Below, piece by piece: positions 46,527 to 58,679 of a DNA stretch of 64,000 bases. Source of the stretch: Halichoerus grypus (lineage: Eukaryota > Chordata > Mammalia > Carnivora > Phocidae). Each line of letters begins with the position of its first letter. The stretch's first letter is position 1. The notes below the pieces were generated by a model. The model was not told where the DNA came from. It searched no databases and worked only from the letters and a program-made list of their open reading frames with translations. The position numbers and the translations under genes are program-made. Where the stretch lies: NCBI RefSeq assembly GCF_964656455.1, contig NC_135715.1, forward strand, positions 170,344,437-170,408,436, written 5' to 3'.

Positions 46527-47716
46527 AAGTCAACTTCTCCATACAACCTTGCCAGGGTGTATGCACTAGATCCCATTCCCACTTGCCTTACTCAAGGGCT
46601 TTGTTTTATAAATGTCCCCAGCCTCTCTTGAATCATCACTTACCCCTTATCTAATGGGGTAATCAATACACGAACATGCTCTAACTCCCATCTTAAAACA
46701 AACAAATCAAAGCAAACTTTCCTTGATTTTACATCTATTTTAGATCCCATCTTCTATTTCTCCATTCACTTTTTCATTTCTGCTCTTTTACACAAAACTG
46801 ATAAAAAATTTTGTCTATATTAATGTCTCCACTTCCTCCCCTCCCAGTCTGTCCTGAAAGCACTCCAAGCAGTCTTTCAACCCCAGCTCTGTGGAAACAG
46901 CCCTTGTCAACACCATGTTTTTCCATGTTGCCAAATCCAGTGGACAAACTTACTTGCCTTCATAGCAGCATTTAACATAGTTGACCACTGCTTCCTTCTC
47001 TACACATTTTATATTGTCAGCATCTAAGATAGCTATTTCCATCCTGCTCCCATATCAATGTCCTCCTAACTTCTGTGTTTTTCCTGATATTCTCAATACA
47101 GCAGCCAAATTGATTTGGTTAAATCATAGATCAGATTATTTCACTGCTTTGCTCAACAAAACTCCATGGCATCCTATAATTACCCGGGGGGGGGGGACCA
47201 TCCTTTCAGTGATTTCTAAGGCACTACCCTGATTTGTTTATTGCCAAATTAGTCACCACTCCCTTCTTTGGTCACTCTGCTCCAGCCACATAGACTCCTT
47301 ACTGTCGTTGAATATGCCAGGCACACTCTTGCCTCAGGACCTTTGTACTTGCTGGTCTCTCTATCTGAAAAGATACTCTCTAAACATCAGAGTGACTGGC
47401 TCCCTATTTCATTTAGGTCTCTTCCCAAATGTCATATTCTTAGAAGAGGACATCTTAAAAATGGCTACATGCTCTTCCCCTTCTTGGCAATCACTATTAA
47501 TCCACTAACCTGCTGTATTTTTCTTTATAGAGCTTAGTGCCACTGGAGAGGCACATATTATTTGTTTGTTTGCTTATTTGCTTATTGTTTCTCTTCCCCA
47601 CATAAAATTAAAGCCACATGAGAACAGGAACAGTATCTGTTTTTTTCTTTTCACTGCTGTATCACCAGCCGCTAGCAGTATTTATTGTGCAATAAATATT
47701 TGTTGAATGACTAAAT

Positions 47717-50467
47717 AAAACCCTTCTTTTGATGTCTGAATTCCTGTGATCAGCATCTGCATATGCTTTCCTAAAATCATTAAACATTTTTATCCACAAC
47801 TTAAACCAAATCCCTAGCACAGTAAATTGAGAATTTAGGCAAATAGGTTGGCCATAACCCTCTATTGAGTGTGTTTCCTCTGTCCTAGTACTAAATTTAT
47901 TGACTCACTCTTAAAACTCTCTCCATTTCCCACAAAATGCACCGTGGTTGAAGTCCAAAATCAATAAAAATAAGAATGCTTAGAGCAGGAAAGAAGAAAA
48001 AATAGATAATAAAAGAAGAAAAAATTAAAGGAACTCATACACATCTTAGAATTGTATTTGGGAAACAAAATCATGCAGAAGAATTTTAGAAGAAAAACAC
48101 TTCTAAAAGCTGTGTCCTCTCTCTTCCTCCCCTTTCTCTGTAATAGATTCTAATATAATTCTTGCTTAGACTGGACTGTGCCCTGTCATGCGGAACAAAG
48201 GACAAGCCTTTGGCCTCAGCTTCTAGTTATCTGAGCCTAGATAAAGGCAAATGGGATAGGCCCAAGGCAAAATTGTCAAGTGAAAACACTTGGCCTGTGT
48301 CTGGAAATTCCCCTTTCTCTGCTATCTCCCAACTTGGAGATATCCCCCTTTGACCTCAAGTGCCCAGTAAACTCTTACTTCTGAAATCTTCCCTCTATCA
48401 AAAAATAAAAACATGTCTTACAATATGTACATTTGCAGCAGGTTGTCATTTCACTTTTACTGCAATTAAATAGTAAAAACAATACAAATTTTGAATTTTC
48501 CTAGTAACTGATCTGCTCTTCCACTGGATAGCAAGGAAAAATATTAGACTTAATTCAGTCCAGGAAGCTCAAGTGAACCCAGTATCTTCAATAAGTATTT
48601 GCACATAAATACTTAGCATCTCTAGGTAAAATGCCCAGTGTCATATTTTCCTCCCTTTTGGTGTGTAGATGTGTATGACCCCATGCCAGAAGAGGGGAAG
48701 AGATGCCTGATCTCTTCTGCATTTTCACAAGTTCTGACTTCAGAGTAATTAATTTATTCTGTTTCTTGGATTGGTGATTGTTCAGTTTCAAAGACCTGTC
48801 TGCCTCTTCTTGGTGGGGGTGACAGGTGGTACCCACTGCTCGGCTCTCTGTCTCAACTTTCCAGCCTGTTGCTTCTCTTTGCTCTAAGATTAGCCCTCTA
48901 CAGATTCATCAGCCCTCTTGGAAGTTCTGTGGTTTCTCAGTTGAGAATGTAGAAACTTCTGAACGTAGAAAATGAAGAAGCCCAAATGCTGCCTCGGGCT
49001 TCTCTATCTCCTACCACCGTTTCAGCTCCCTAGCTACTGGGCCATGCTGGGTGTGAGGATTCTCCTAGATATTGGCAACTTCTCCCATACTCAGGGAAGC
49101 ATGCCACTGACACAGTGATGTGAAGCTCCCCCACCCATCTGGATGTTTCTATGACACACTGGGCTGAAAACATGAGCCCCAAAGTGGAGGGAAATCAAGG
49201 ACTCTGTCTGGCATCTGCTTCCTTACTCTGTGCTGCTTTCTCATACCCAGGCTCCAAGGGCTGCAGTCATTCTCATCCAATCAGATGCAATATACCCTTT
49301 CAATAATAAATAATTTGTGCCACTGCCTTTGCTCTTCTGAAATGAAAATCATAGATAATGTAACTCTCTTCACATAACTTCAAAGAAATCAATATTATAT
49401 CCTAACTATAATAAAAAGAGAAATAAAGCAAAAGTAGTTTATCCTCTATGTATTTCAAAATGTGAACAAGTGCTTAGTCATAATTACAAGGAAAGACCTA
49501 CTGAATCAGCCCATTGGTTCAGTCTATATGCAGAATCACCTGCATGTGATTATTATAAATTCTGTACTGGAGACTCAAATTCCGTGAGAACTTTGTTGAT
49601 GATATTCTGAAACACTGACCAAGTCGCAGTAAAGTTGCAAGTGAAACAAAGTATGATTTTTCCTACTTTTTCTTTAGGTTGTAACACTTTTCGAAAGTTC
49701 AGTATGAATTAAAATAGCGCAAAAAATACTTGGTCTCTAATGTCAGATGGAATTAGGTTCCAGGCTCAAGATGAGTTTAAACAAGTTTTCTACCCACACG
49801 AATGTCTGTCTGTGACTTAGGATACTACTTTATTTCAAAGAATTGGGCCACTCACTCTAGCTGTCTAGAATCCCTGGACTCTACTCATTATATATATAAG
49901 ATGCTGCCTCCAAGCATTGTGTGACAACAGTAACGAAAGAGCCCCACAGTTTTCCAAAATGCCTCCTCAGGGGTGATGTTCTACCTCGTAAGAATTACTT
50001 CTCTGCATCATATCCTCCTTCCTCACTTAAGAAGCAAGCCTCATGGTGCAGTGGTCATTGTGGAGGGGTATCTGCTTCTCTCTCACCATAAAAAGAACCA
50101 CCGATAATTTCCAGGTATGGCTCTTGATACGGAAGCCCACTGGATAATTGCAGGCAGAGATTTCTGAGGATTAAAATCATTGATTTGATATCACCAAAAG
50201 GTCATCCTTATTATACATTGAACCTCATTCCAATTGTTAAATTCCCCAGATATTAGCACCTTAAACCTTCTTATTGTAATTTATTAATTTGATGTTTTCC
50301 AAATTGCAAAAGCAATACACAACTCTGGTAACAAGTTAAACAATATAAAGATAATGTCTCTCTTCTCTTATTTAATTTCCTGTCCTATATATAGACACAC
50401 GCACCCACTTACATAAGTGCACACATTCCCATACACACACGTATATCACACATACACACAGGGCTTT
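47717..50467. other. Non-coding DNA, nothing firmly recognised
   Basis: No gene identified over 2.7 kb. The last ~200 bp (about 50270-50467) together with 51869-52070 look like one old repeat split by the L1 at 50484, but I cannot name its family. The frames at 48162-48353 and 48588-48836 have no known resemblance. Confidence 0.4.
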
Positions 50468-50483
50468 GATTTTTCTCTTTTTA

Positions 50484-51852
50484 TTTTTTATTTTATTTTA
50501 TTTTTTTGACAAATAGCAACCCCTAGGTTAAGTGGCAGGTTGTTTTTTGTTTTGTTTTGTTTTTTAATTTTATTATGTTATGTTAGTCACCATACAATAC
50601 CTTATTAGTTTTTGATGTGGTGATCCACAATCCATTGTTTTCGTATAACACCCAGTGCTCCAGGCAGTACGTGCCCTCCTTAATACCCATCACTGGGCTA
50701 ACCAATCCCCCCTCCCCGCTCCCCTCTAAAACCCTGTTTGTTTCTCAGAGTCCATAGTCTCTCATGGTTCATCTCTCCCTCCAATTCCCCCTCCCCTTCA
50801 TTTTTCCCTTCCTTCTCCTAGGTATTCCTTATGTTCCACAAATAAGTGAAACCATATGAGGGGCGCCTGGGTGGCTCAGTCGTTAAGCGTCTGCCTTCGG
50901 CTCAGGTCATGATCCCAGGGTCCTGGGATCGAGCCCCGCATTGGGCTCCCTGCTCGGCGGGAAGCCTGCTTCTCCCTCTCCCACTCCCCCTGCTTGTGTT
51001 CCCTCTCTCGCTGTCTCTCTGTGTCAAATAAATAAATAAAATCTTTAAAAAAAAAAAAAAAGAAAAGAAACCATATGATAATTGACTTTCTCTGCTTGAC
51101 TTATTTCACTTAGCATAATCTCCTCCAGTCCCATCCATGTTGATGCAAAAGTTGGGTATTCATCCTTTCTGATGGTTGAGTAATATTCCATTGTATATAT
51201 GGACCACATCTTCTTTATCCATTCATCTGTTGAAGGGCATCTCGGCTCTTTCCAGAGTTTGGCTATTGTGGACATTGCTGCTATGAACATTGGGGTGCAT
51301 ATGGCCCTTCTTTTCACTACATCTGTGTCTTTGGGGTAAATACCCAGTAGTGCAATTGCTGGGTCATGGGGTAGCTCTATTTTTAAATTTTTGAGGCACC
51401 TCCACACTGTTTTCCAAAGTAGCTGTACCAACTTGCATTCCCACCAACAGTGTAAGAGGGTTCCCCTTTCTCCACAACCTCTCCAACATTTGTTGTTTCT
51501 TTCCCTGTCCATTTTAGCCATTCTAACTGGTGTAAGGTGGTATCTCAATGTGGTTTTGATTTGAATTTCCCTGATGGCTTATGATGATGAACATTTTTTC
51601 ATGTGTCTGTTAGCCATTTGTATGTCTCCTTCAGAGAAGTGTCTTTTCATATCTTCTGCCCACTTTTTGACTTGATTATTTGTTTTTTGGGTGTTGAGTT
51701 TGAGAAGTTCTTTATAGATCTTGGATACCAACCCTTTATCTATAGTGTCATTTGCAAATATCTTCTCCCATTCTGTGGTTGCCTCTTTGTTTTGTTAACT
51801 GTTTCCTTTGCTGTGCAGAAGCTTTTTATCTTGATGAAGTCCCAAAAGTTCA
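50484..51852 (-). mobile_element. 5'-truncated L1 with probable 3' transduction
   Basis: A perfect 16-bp TSD GATTTTTCTCTTTTTA at 50468-50483 and 51853-51868 defines the insertion. From the low side: an A-tail read as T/A-rich sequence (50484-50507), about 35 bp of non-L1 DNA (50508-50542), a second A-rich run (50543-50565, TTTTTTG TTTTG units), then the L1 3' UTR and ORF2 C-terminus. Two tails separated by foreign sequence inside one TSD is the signature of a 3' transduction. Its ORF2 piece (51548 down to about 51067) includes [20 protein letters not shown]. The SINE at 50860 interrupts the last ORF2 codons. Confidence 0.85.
50860..51066 (+). mobile_element. Near-consensus (young) SINEC nested in L1
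   Basis: The head GGGGCGCCTGGGTGGCTCAG, intact 'GGGATCGAGCCCCGCATTGG' B box region, CT-rich middle and 'AAATAAATAAATAAAATCTT' tail with a long A-run are almost unaltered. A 12-bp TSD GAAACCATATGA lies at 50848-50859 and 51067-51078. It must be younger than its host L1. Confidence 0.96.
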
Positions 51853-51868
51853 GATTTTTCTCTTTTTA

Positions 51869-53224
51869 AATCAAAATAGCATCATATTCTACATGTTACC
51901 CTAGGTGTTCTTTTTTTTCCACTTATGGCCACTCCCAAAAGCTATAGAAATTAACTTTTTCTATTAAATAATACATATACACAAAATAGTATACACTCAC
52001 ATGCAGTCACATATTAAATGATCTATGAGTAGGATTTATCATACCACTTTCCAGGGAAGTCTTTTTCTTTGTCCTTCACTCACTCTCCCCCTCTCTCATC
52101 TCTACCTGTGCACTGCTCCATCCTCCTCTAAACTGTATCTTCCCTTCCTTTTCTACTTCTCTTTCTATAATGACCATTATTTAATGAGGGAATCACTAGT
52201 AGCAGTTCTATAATGATTTTGCTTTTTATCCCAGCAAATCTTTTTCCTCATGATTTTAATCAGAATTTTTTGCTCTGTGCTTTATGATATTTCTCACCTT
52301 TGATCTTCAAGGTCACAAATTTAGATTTCAATGCTCCTCAGATCCTGCACTGAGATATATATATATATTTTTTTTTTTTTAGGTTGCCTATCTTTTTTTT
52401 AAGTGGAAAGCCTTCATTATACTGTATTAATCTCCTTAAATGCTATTGTGTGCTTTATAATTGTTCACATTGCTATTCATCCTTTCTATCATTTTTTTTT
52501 CCCCATGAGTTTTCATCAAGACACCTGTCCTAAGTTTCTCTCATTCTTCTCATCCCTGGAATCTGGGTTCCCATAGGCATTTTTTTATGTCCGTGTGTCT
52601 GCTCATGGGGGCTCAAGCAAGCTTTGGAGAACTTTCAGATGCTCCAATCCTGTGTATTGTCTAAAACACAATTGTTGCTGCCCTCATGGGCCCACAGTGT
52701 AGCCAAAAAGGTTGCTGATCCCCCACTGAGACACTAGGAAGAAGATGCACAGCTTCCCAGTATCTTCATGCCCTCCTGACCGCAGGGAGAATGTGAACTC
52801 AGTCACTTGTTTAGCTGGTCCCCAATTCCATGACATTTCAGGAGACCACACTCACTCAAACAAGTTGATATCAAATTTCATCTTAGGAGTTCTCAGAACC
52901 CTGCAGCCCAGCTCCTCCTCAGAATCCAATATATTCTTGCAGGCCAATCTCCAGGCCCCCATCCAGCCTCTAGCAGTGAAAGTACACCATTAGTTCTGTC
53001 AGAACACTGATGGACTGCAGCCTCAATTGCACTGTGAAGACCACCTCTGCAGACCTATAGGCCTCACCATTAGTTTGGCTCAGAAGGGGAGAATGGGAAT
53101 GGTGAGATATGCCATGTTTCAAGAAAAGCATGCCATTTTCCAAGAATCTCCCAAGGTTGTAATTTCTGGTCATAAGAATTAGGAAGCGTTTGAGAGGAAG
53201 AAATAGGTCATATTTATCTTTTCA
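51869..53224. other. Non-coding DNA, nothing firmly recognised
   Basis: No gene recognised. A short TATATATATATAT followed by a T-run lies at 52357-52380. The 82-codon frame at 52745-52993 shows no known family. Confidence 0.4.
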
Positions 53225-53400
53225 ATCCTCTTTGAGCTCAGTTTCTTCATTTTTGGAATAGAGATAATACTACCTATTGTGTAAATTATAGAGAATGGCA
53301 CTTGTTATAAGGGGTAAACGAGTTAGTATATATTATGTCCCTGGCATGGTGCTTGGCCCATGGTGGTCAATCAGTAAAAATTTATGTCCTTCCTACTTTG
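53225..53400 (+). mobile_element. MIR SINE fragment
   Basis: 'GAGCTCAGTTTCTTCATTTT', 'GAATAGAGATAATACTACCT', and 'CCCTGGCATGGTGCTTGGCC' follow MIR order on the + strand, from core to 3' end. A second MIR-3'-like phrase ('GCCTGATACAATGCCTGGTA') follows to about 53450. Confidence 0.75.
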
Positions 53401-53450
53401 AGTGCCTGATACAATGCCTGGTACACAGTGAGCACTCCAAAATAGTCATG

Positions 53451-54384
53451 GACTGAGGGATTGTTACTATTAAACCCAAAATAAAACTTGAACAAAGGTG
53501 ATCTTTAAAATAGTATGATAGTAAAAAAATAATTTTATTCTTTTGTCTACATTCATGAATTCAATGTTTTTATTATCCATAATGCCATAATAATAGGTAT
53601 TAGAAGTTACACAAATGGCATCAGATACCGGTATTTTTCAAATTCATTCTGGAGTCAAAACTTCAAAATGTAGTATAGGAATCATGTTGGAACCATCTCA
53701 ATATTACCACAAATACAAAAGTGCAAAATTGTAGCTGTGAAATGAATGAAACCACCATGTAAAATTCCATGTGTGCTTCAGTATTCCATGAGATTCCTTA
53801 AAAATAAAGAAAGCAAACCAACAGAATATTTTGGAAACCGGAGTCTGTAATACATTTCAAGTTTTTCATTGTGCATTAGCATGCCCATCTCCTAGAGTGT
53901 CCAATTAATCAGGAAAATAGTTACTCCTCATGGCAACAAGTTGCCTCCTTATGGGCTGTGGAGAGACAAAGTAATAATACAAAATGTGGCTTAAGTTTTA
54001 TTTTCCCTGGAATGAGAAGAGAATAAATTGCTCTCAGAGTTTCTTTGGGTCTGTGCACTATTACTCATTATGTCCTGACATTATTTTATCTCAATTTTAT
54101 CTTCATTAGTAGGGGTTCTACAAAATTAGCCCATTCACTATTCAGAGCGTTAAGTGGGTGGTCCCAGTGCATTGGAGTGAACAGCTATCTCATGCAGAAG
54201 TAGGAGAGAAAACAGGAGGAAGGGAGCAGCACAAAAACAAAAGCTACCCAGGATGATTGCCCTGTGCTCCTCTGAAGAGGGACAGGCAAGGATCACAGTT
54301 TAGATAACTCCCAGTAGGGTGATTCCCATTTTACTGTCCCAACACATCTGCCTCTTTAATTTGCCTACTCTTCCAAATAAGTCC
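53451..54384. other. Non-coding DNA, nothing recognised
   Basis: No gene or repeat identified. Confidence 0.35.
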
Positions 54385-54536
54385 TTTCATTCAGCAGTTA
54401 TTTGAGTGTGCACCTGTTATGTGCTATATACTATTCTATCCTGTAGGGATTGGATTAAAATGCATAGCTCTTGTTCTTTTGAGTCTTCAAGTGTTCTTAG
54501 AAAGAGTCAGAAAACAACAGCAAATAATATGGCACA

Positions 54537-54726
54537 GGGGCACCTGGGTGGCTTGGTCAGTTAAGTGTCCACCTCTTGATTTAGGCTCAGGTCATGATCT
54601 CAGGGTCGTGAGATGGAGCCCTGCATTGGGCTCTACACTGGGTATGGAGCCTGCTTAAGATTCTCTCTCTCCCTCTCCTTCTACCCCTCCCAGCTCGCAC
54701 TCTCTCTAAAAAAACTAAAAATAAAA
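54537..54726 (+). mobile_element. SINEC, diverged subtype
   Basis: The head is GGGGCACCTGGGTGGCTTGG, followed by 'CCACCTCTTGATTTAGGCTC' (an extra stretch not seen in the other copies) and 'GGGCTCTACACTGGGTATGG'. The tail is A-rich with 'AAAAATAAAAAATTTACAC'. The TSD is not clear. It resembles an older SINEC subfamily. Confidence 0.85.
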
Positions 54727-54839
54727 AATTTACACACATATGACACAATAAGAACTCTTCTTAGAGAAGTTCAGTGGAAACATAACAGAAGGAGTATTTA
54801 AGGGCCAGTGCATATTAGGGACCCAATAAATATTGAACC

Positions 54840-54911
54840 CTCTCCCCCTGCTTGTGTTCCCTCTCTTGCTTTTTCTCTGTCAAATGAATAAATAACATCT
54901 TTAAAAAAAAA
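54840..54911 (+). mobile_element. 5'-truncated SINEC 3' end
   Basis: Only 'CTCTCCCCCTGCTTGTGTTC', the CT-rich end and the tail 'CAAATGAATAAATAACATCT' with A-run are present. No clear TSD. Confidence 0.75.
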
Positions 54912-55330
54912 AGCATAAATGATTGAGTAAGTAAATGAATTAAAGACCTTCGATGTCAGGGAAGTTTTCACAGAAAAAAATAACATTTGAACTGAAACTT
55001 GAGAAAAGCAAGAGTTTTATGGGAATGTAGAAGAAGGAGAGGATCCTAAGAAGAAGGGAAAACAGGTACAAATTCAGAGGGTAGAGAGCATGGCAAGTTC
55101 AGGAGACCACACATCATTTAGATGGCTGGAGGTTAAAGATCCAAACTACTGGGAGGGCCTGGAGCTAAGGAATTTAGGTTGGGTAGTTGGCAGAAGACAT
55201 CATCAAGATCCTTGAGAATCTTATGAAGGATTATAGATTTTGTCCTGTAGGTGAGAGATTGTTGAAGAATGTTGAACTGGGAAGTAAAATGCCAAATTTA
55301 CCTTTGATGAAGAGTACTTCCTGTTGCTCT

Positions 55331-57513
55331 ATGGAGGAAGACTTTGAAAAGGAAAAGAAACAAAACAATAAATGCCCACATCATAGTCTCAGGGGAAGAC
55401 AGAGTCTACACCTGGGTTGTGGAAACCAGGATGACAGATGTTCAGAATAGTCATGAGAAAAAATTAACAGGTCTGATGGGTATGGAGAGTGATAAATAGG
55501 GAGAAAGAAAAACCTAGACTCGCCTTAAATGCCAATGTTTAGGCAGTACATGAATCAAGACTAACAGAAAATGCATCTTAAAGAGAAGGGGTTACAGAGC
55601 TAAGAATGGATTGGAGTGGAGACTAGAGGCTGAGAGACTAAAAGACTGCTGCGAGACTAGAAGACTGCTAACAGGGTGTTTTCTGTAAATGTAGAGACTT
55701 CCCTATACATGCACTGCAGCTCTGTGGGTGAGTTCAAGCTTCCCAGGGGCTGGCAGACTAAGTCTTCTAGGCCATGGACTGGAATCTGAGCTGCATTGCA
55801 GCATCACAGAGCCTAAAACTCTCCCTCTCTTATTCCCCCTTCCCCTGGGTGTCCATGGCTATACAGAGAAGGGAGTTCCTTTTGAGGCCCTCTTAGCCCA
55901 GACTTCACTACAATTTTCCTTTAAAGTCTGTGGAATACGTCCAATGTACTGTCCCCATTGGCTTTAGTGACTTGGTTCATGAAAACTACTTGCATTGGAA
56001 AATTCATGACTGAGAAACTAAAGACCTTCAGGAAAAATTAAAGCCAGGCCACAAGGTCATAAATGAAGTTATGAAAACTGTTAGTGGTTTTTTTTTTTTA
56101 CTGTAATTAAAATAAAACAGTATGAATGGCTATTTAAGTTCCATATACTATCTAACAATTACTGAGGACGTCCTCTGAGCCTAGCACTGCACATCATCAT
56201 CTCATTATATCTTCACAGCAGTCCTACAAGTGAGATGCTATTATTATTCCTGGTTATTAATAATAATAATAAGCACTGTACAGTTAATTTTCATTTGCAT
56301 TTCATTCTTCATGATAAACATTTAAGAATTTACTTTTTCTTCCCTGCAATTTCAACCAGACACTCATTGATTAACTTTTTTGTCTTATTGTAATATGAAA
56401 GCTAAAATTTACTCTCTATACCTAATCCTTCAACTAAATGTTTAATATTTTTCTGATTTTATGATTTATAATTATTTATTCTTACCTCCTACATTTCACC
56501 ACAATCCCAGAGACAGAGTAACTTTGATGCTTGTGATGGAAGAAGCTTAGCTGAGCTGCTAAATTTATCAACTCTCTCTTAATACATAGGGAGGCGTAAG
56601 ATGTTGATTTTATCCAAGATAAAGTCACCCCAAAGCAGATATCATCCATCCTCTTGACACACCACGTGTAACTGAAGTTGGAAGATCTCTAATGCAGAAT
56701 TTATCATTTCTTATGTTTCCTGAGTTTATCCTAAACAGTTCTATTCCTGTTCTATAGCTCACTTTGTCTCCATTTTCTATGCTGATATTTAGTTCTCTTT
56801 CTGATTCTTGCCAAGAGAAATGACTGGAAATCCAGGCTTATGTTAGGACCTAAATAAGCCCAAATATGGTAAAGTTAAACTGAAGTAAACTAGCATAAAA
56901 TAGAATTTCATGCCAATAAAGTGAGATGTTGGTGAGCGATTACTGTATTTCTCTGTTACTTAAAAAAAAAGTCCAGATACCTATATTCCTTTTGTTTTGT
57001 TTGGCTAACTTCTATGTCCCTTTCTTCTAGTAACAGGAACAACACCTCTTCTACTTCCCCACCATGAGTTTAGAGTGGAAATGACTCAAGTCCTCAGCCT
57101 CAGGAGTGGATGGATGCCCTTTAAAATGAAATTTGGCCAAGTTGTACCCTAGGGGCAATAGTGGAGTACAGTTGACCTATTGAAATGAACTTGCCAAACT
57201 CAAGTGGTCATTCAGAGCACTCCATAGCCTTGGCCTTGGTAATTACTCAGGGATGGGTACATGGCATAAAAGGAGCCAATGTTAGCCATTCCAGAAACTT
57301 TAACTGAAGTGACAAGGACAGAGGCACTTTTATTCTTATGATGTTTCTAAATTAAATACAGAATATTTACAGTCATTGCCACCATTTAAATGTTGCCTGC
57401 CTGAGAATTTAGAAAACATAGAAAAAGCAAATCTGGGAGCTGAAATGAGGCAAGTTCCTGACAACAGCATTGATCATCTGGATCCAGGCATACCTAGTGG
57501 CAAATACTCCCCA
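55331..57513. other. Non-coding DNA with one MIR fragment
   Basis: No gene recognised. A MIR-like stretch on the - strand lies at about 56155-56275 ('CTCATTATATCTTCACAGCA', 'GTGAGATGCTATTATTATTC'). Confidence 0.4.
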
Positions 57514-57535
57514 AAATTTATATTTACAGGAATTA

Positions 57536-57708
57536 GGGCGCCTGGGTGGCTCAGATGGTTAAGCGTCTGCCTTCGGCTCAGGTCATGATCCCAGGGTCCT
57601 GGGATCAAGTCCCGCATCGGGCTCTCTGCTCCTTGGGAGCCTGCTTCTCCCTCTGCCTCTCTCTCTCTCTGTCTCTCATGAATAAATAAATAAAATCTTT
57701 AAAAAAAA
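57536..57708 (+). mobile_element. Near-consensus (young) SINEC with long perfect TSD
   Basis: The head is GGGCGCCTGGGTGGCTCAG and the tail 'GAATAAATAAATAAAATCTT' plus A-run. A perfect duplication of at least 20 bp, ATTTATATTTACAGGAATTA, flanks it (57516-57535 and 57711-57730). The middle is shorter than in the 50860 copy, lacking the 'CTGCTTGTGTTCC' stretch, so it may be another subfamily. Confidence 0.96.
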
Positions 57709-57730
57709 AAATTTATATTTACAGGAATTA

Positions 57731-58374
57731 ATAAATTCACTTTGTGTTTAAACTCTTTTGAATTTCTGTCACTTACAACCAGGAGTCCTAAAATGACAAA
57801 TATGGCAATAATTCTGTAAGCTACATTTCAGGCTACCTATTCCCTACCCTAAATTCCTATGCCTTTGGGTTGGGTAGGGAATCGGGGGAAGTGCATCTTC
57901 TTCTAGCTGTGGTTTATAACTGGTATTATTGCATGCTTCCAAAATAAGTGAAATAAATTAGGTAAATTATTTGTGAACATCTCTGAACATGAAAAATTAG
58001 TGCTTTATAAGGCATTAAAAAAACACTTTGGAATCTATGTAGTCAGCATAATGCATTATGATTGCTAGACCACTCAAGTCTGGCAATTTCATTTTAATAG
58101 ATCAATTCTGCCCCACTATTGTTCCTAGGCTACAGTTTGGCCAAATTTCACTTTAAAGGGCATTTTATGGCAAAGATCCAAGCTCTTTCACAGCAAAAGC
58201 TGAATGCTAATGGAATTGTTGTGATTTAAAACTGTGAAACACAATCTATTTTTCAATGGAGGAAACAAAAACCATGACCACAAATATTTCCAGTTTCTTA
58301 ACTCAACCTTGAAGGATATTTTTGCATTTTTATTCATTATTTAATGATGAGGGATACTGTAAAAGAGTATCAGA
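57731..58374. other. Non-coding DNA, nothing recognised
   Basis: No gene or repeat identified. Confidence 0.35.
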
Positions 58375-58580
58375 TAGTGTCAGAGCATCAGGTTAGGAGA
58401 CCTGGGTTTAAGTTTTGGCAATGCTATCTACTAGCTGAGTGACCTAGAGCAATTTACTTAACATCTTGTAGGACTAGTATTAAATTGTACCTTGGATATT
58501 AAATGAGAAGATACTTGTAAAATGTTTTGGTGTGAGCCTGGCACATAGAGTATTCAATAAATGGCTGTTGTTGCTGTTAT
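58375..58580 (+). mobile_element. MIR SINE, nearly full length
   Basis: 'GTCAGAGCATCAGGTTAGGA', 'ACCTGGGTTTAAGTTTTGGC', 'TACTAGCTGAGTGACCTAGA', 'TTAAATGAGAAGATACTTGT' and 'GAGCCTGGCACATAGAGTAT' follow the whole MIR on the + strand, ending 'TTCAATAAATGGCTGTTG'. Confidence 0.85.
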
Positions 58581-58679
58581 TATTATTGGTACTAATGCTG
58601 GGAAAGGTAGTATTACCACCAGTAAAGTATTAATCTTTCACTTTGGTTTCAGTGATGGGGAGTTTTTGCATGCATTCAT

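Larger units (their letters stand above)
42950..47716 (+). mobile_element. L2 LINE (endonuclease to 3' end) hosting nested L1s and a SINE
   Basis: Segments of one L2 read in order on the + strand. At 43540-43570 a frame contains SSIILGDFNIHLTHTVENPL, the endonuclease GDFN-type motif. At 46970-47000 'CATTTAACATAGTTGACCAC' encodes the FNIVDH phrase of the RT. The typical 3' end with 'CAATAAATATTTGTTGAATG' is at 47690-47710. Two L1s (43833-45061 and about 45640-46526) interrupt it. Without them the L2 is about 2.6 kb, long for an L2 copy. Many stops; not functional. G11 tracts occur at 43804-43814 and 47186-47196. Confidence 0.75.
54385..55330 (-). mobile_element. L2 LINE 3' part, interrupted by SINEs
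   Basis: Reversed L2 wording: 'CAGTTATTTGAGTGTGCACC', 'AACATTTGAACTGAAACTTG', 'TCATTTAGATGGCTGGAGG', 'ATTATAGATTTTGTCCTGTA'. It reads on the - strand and is split by SINE sequence at 54537-54726 and 54840-54911. Confidence 0.65.
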
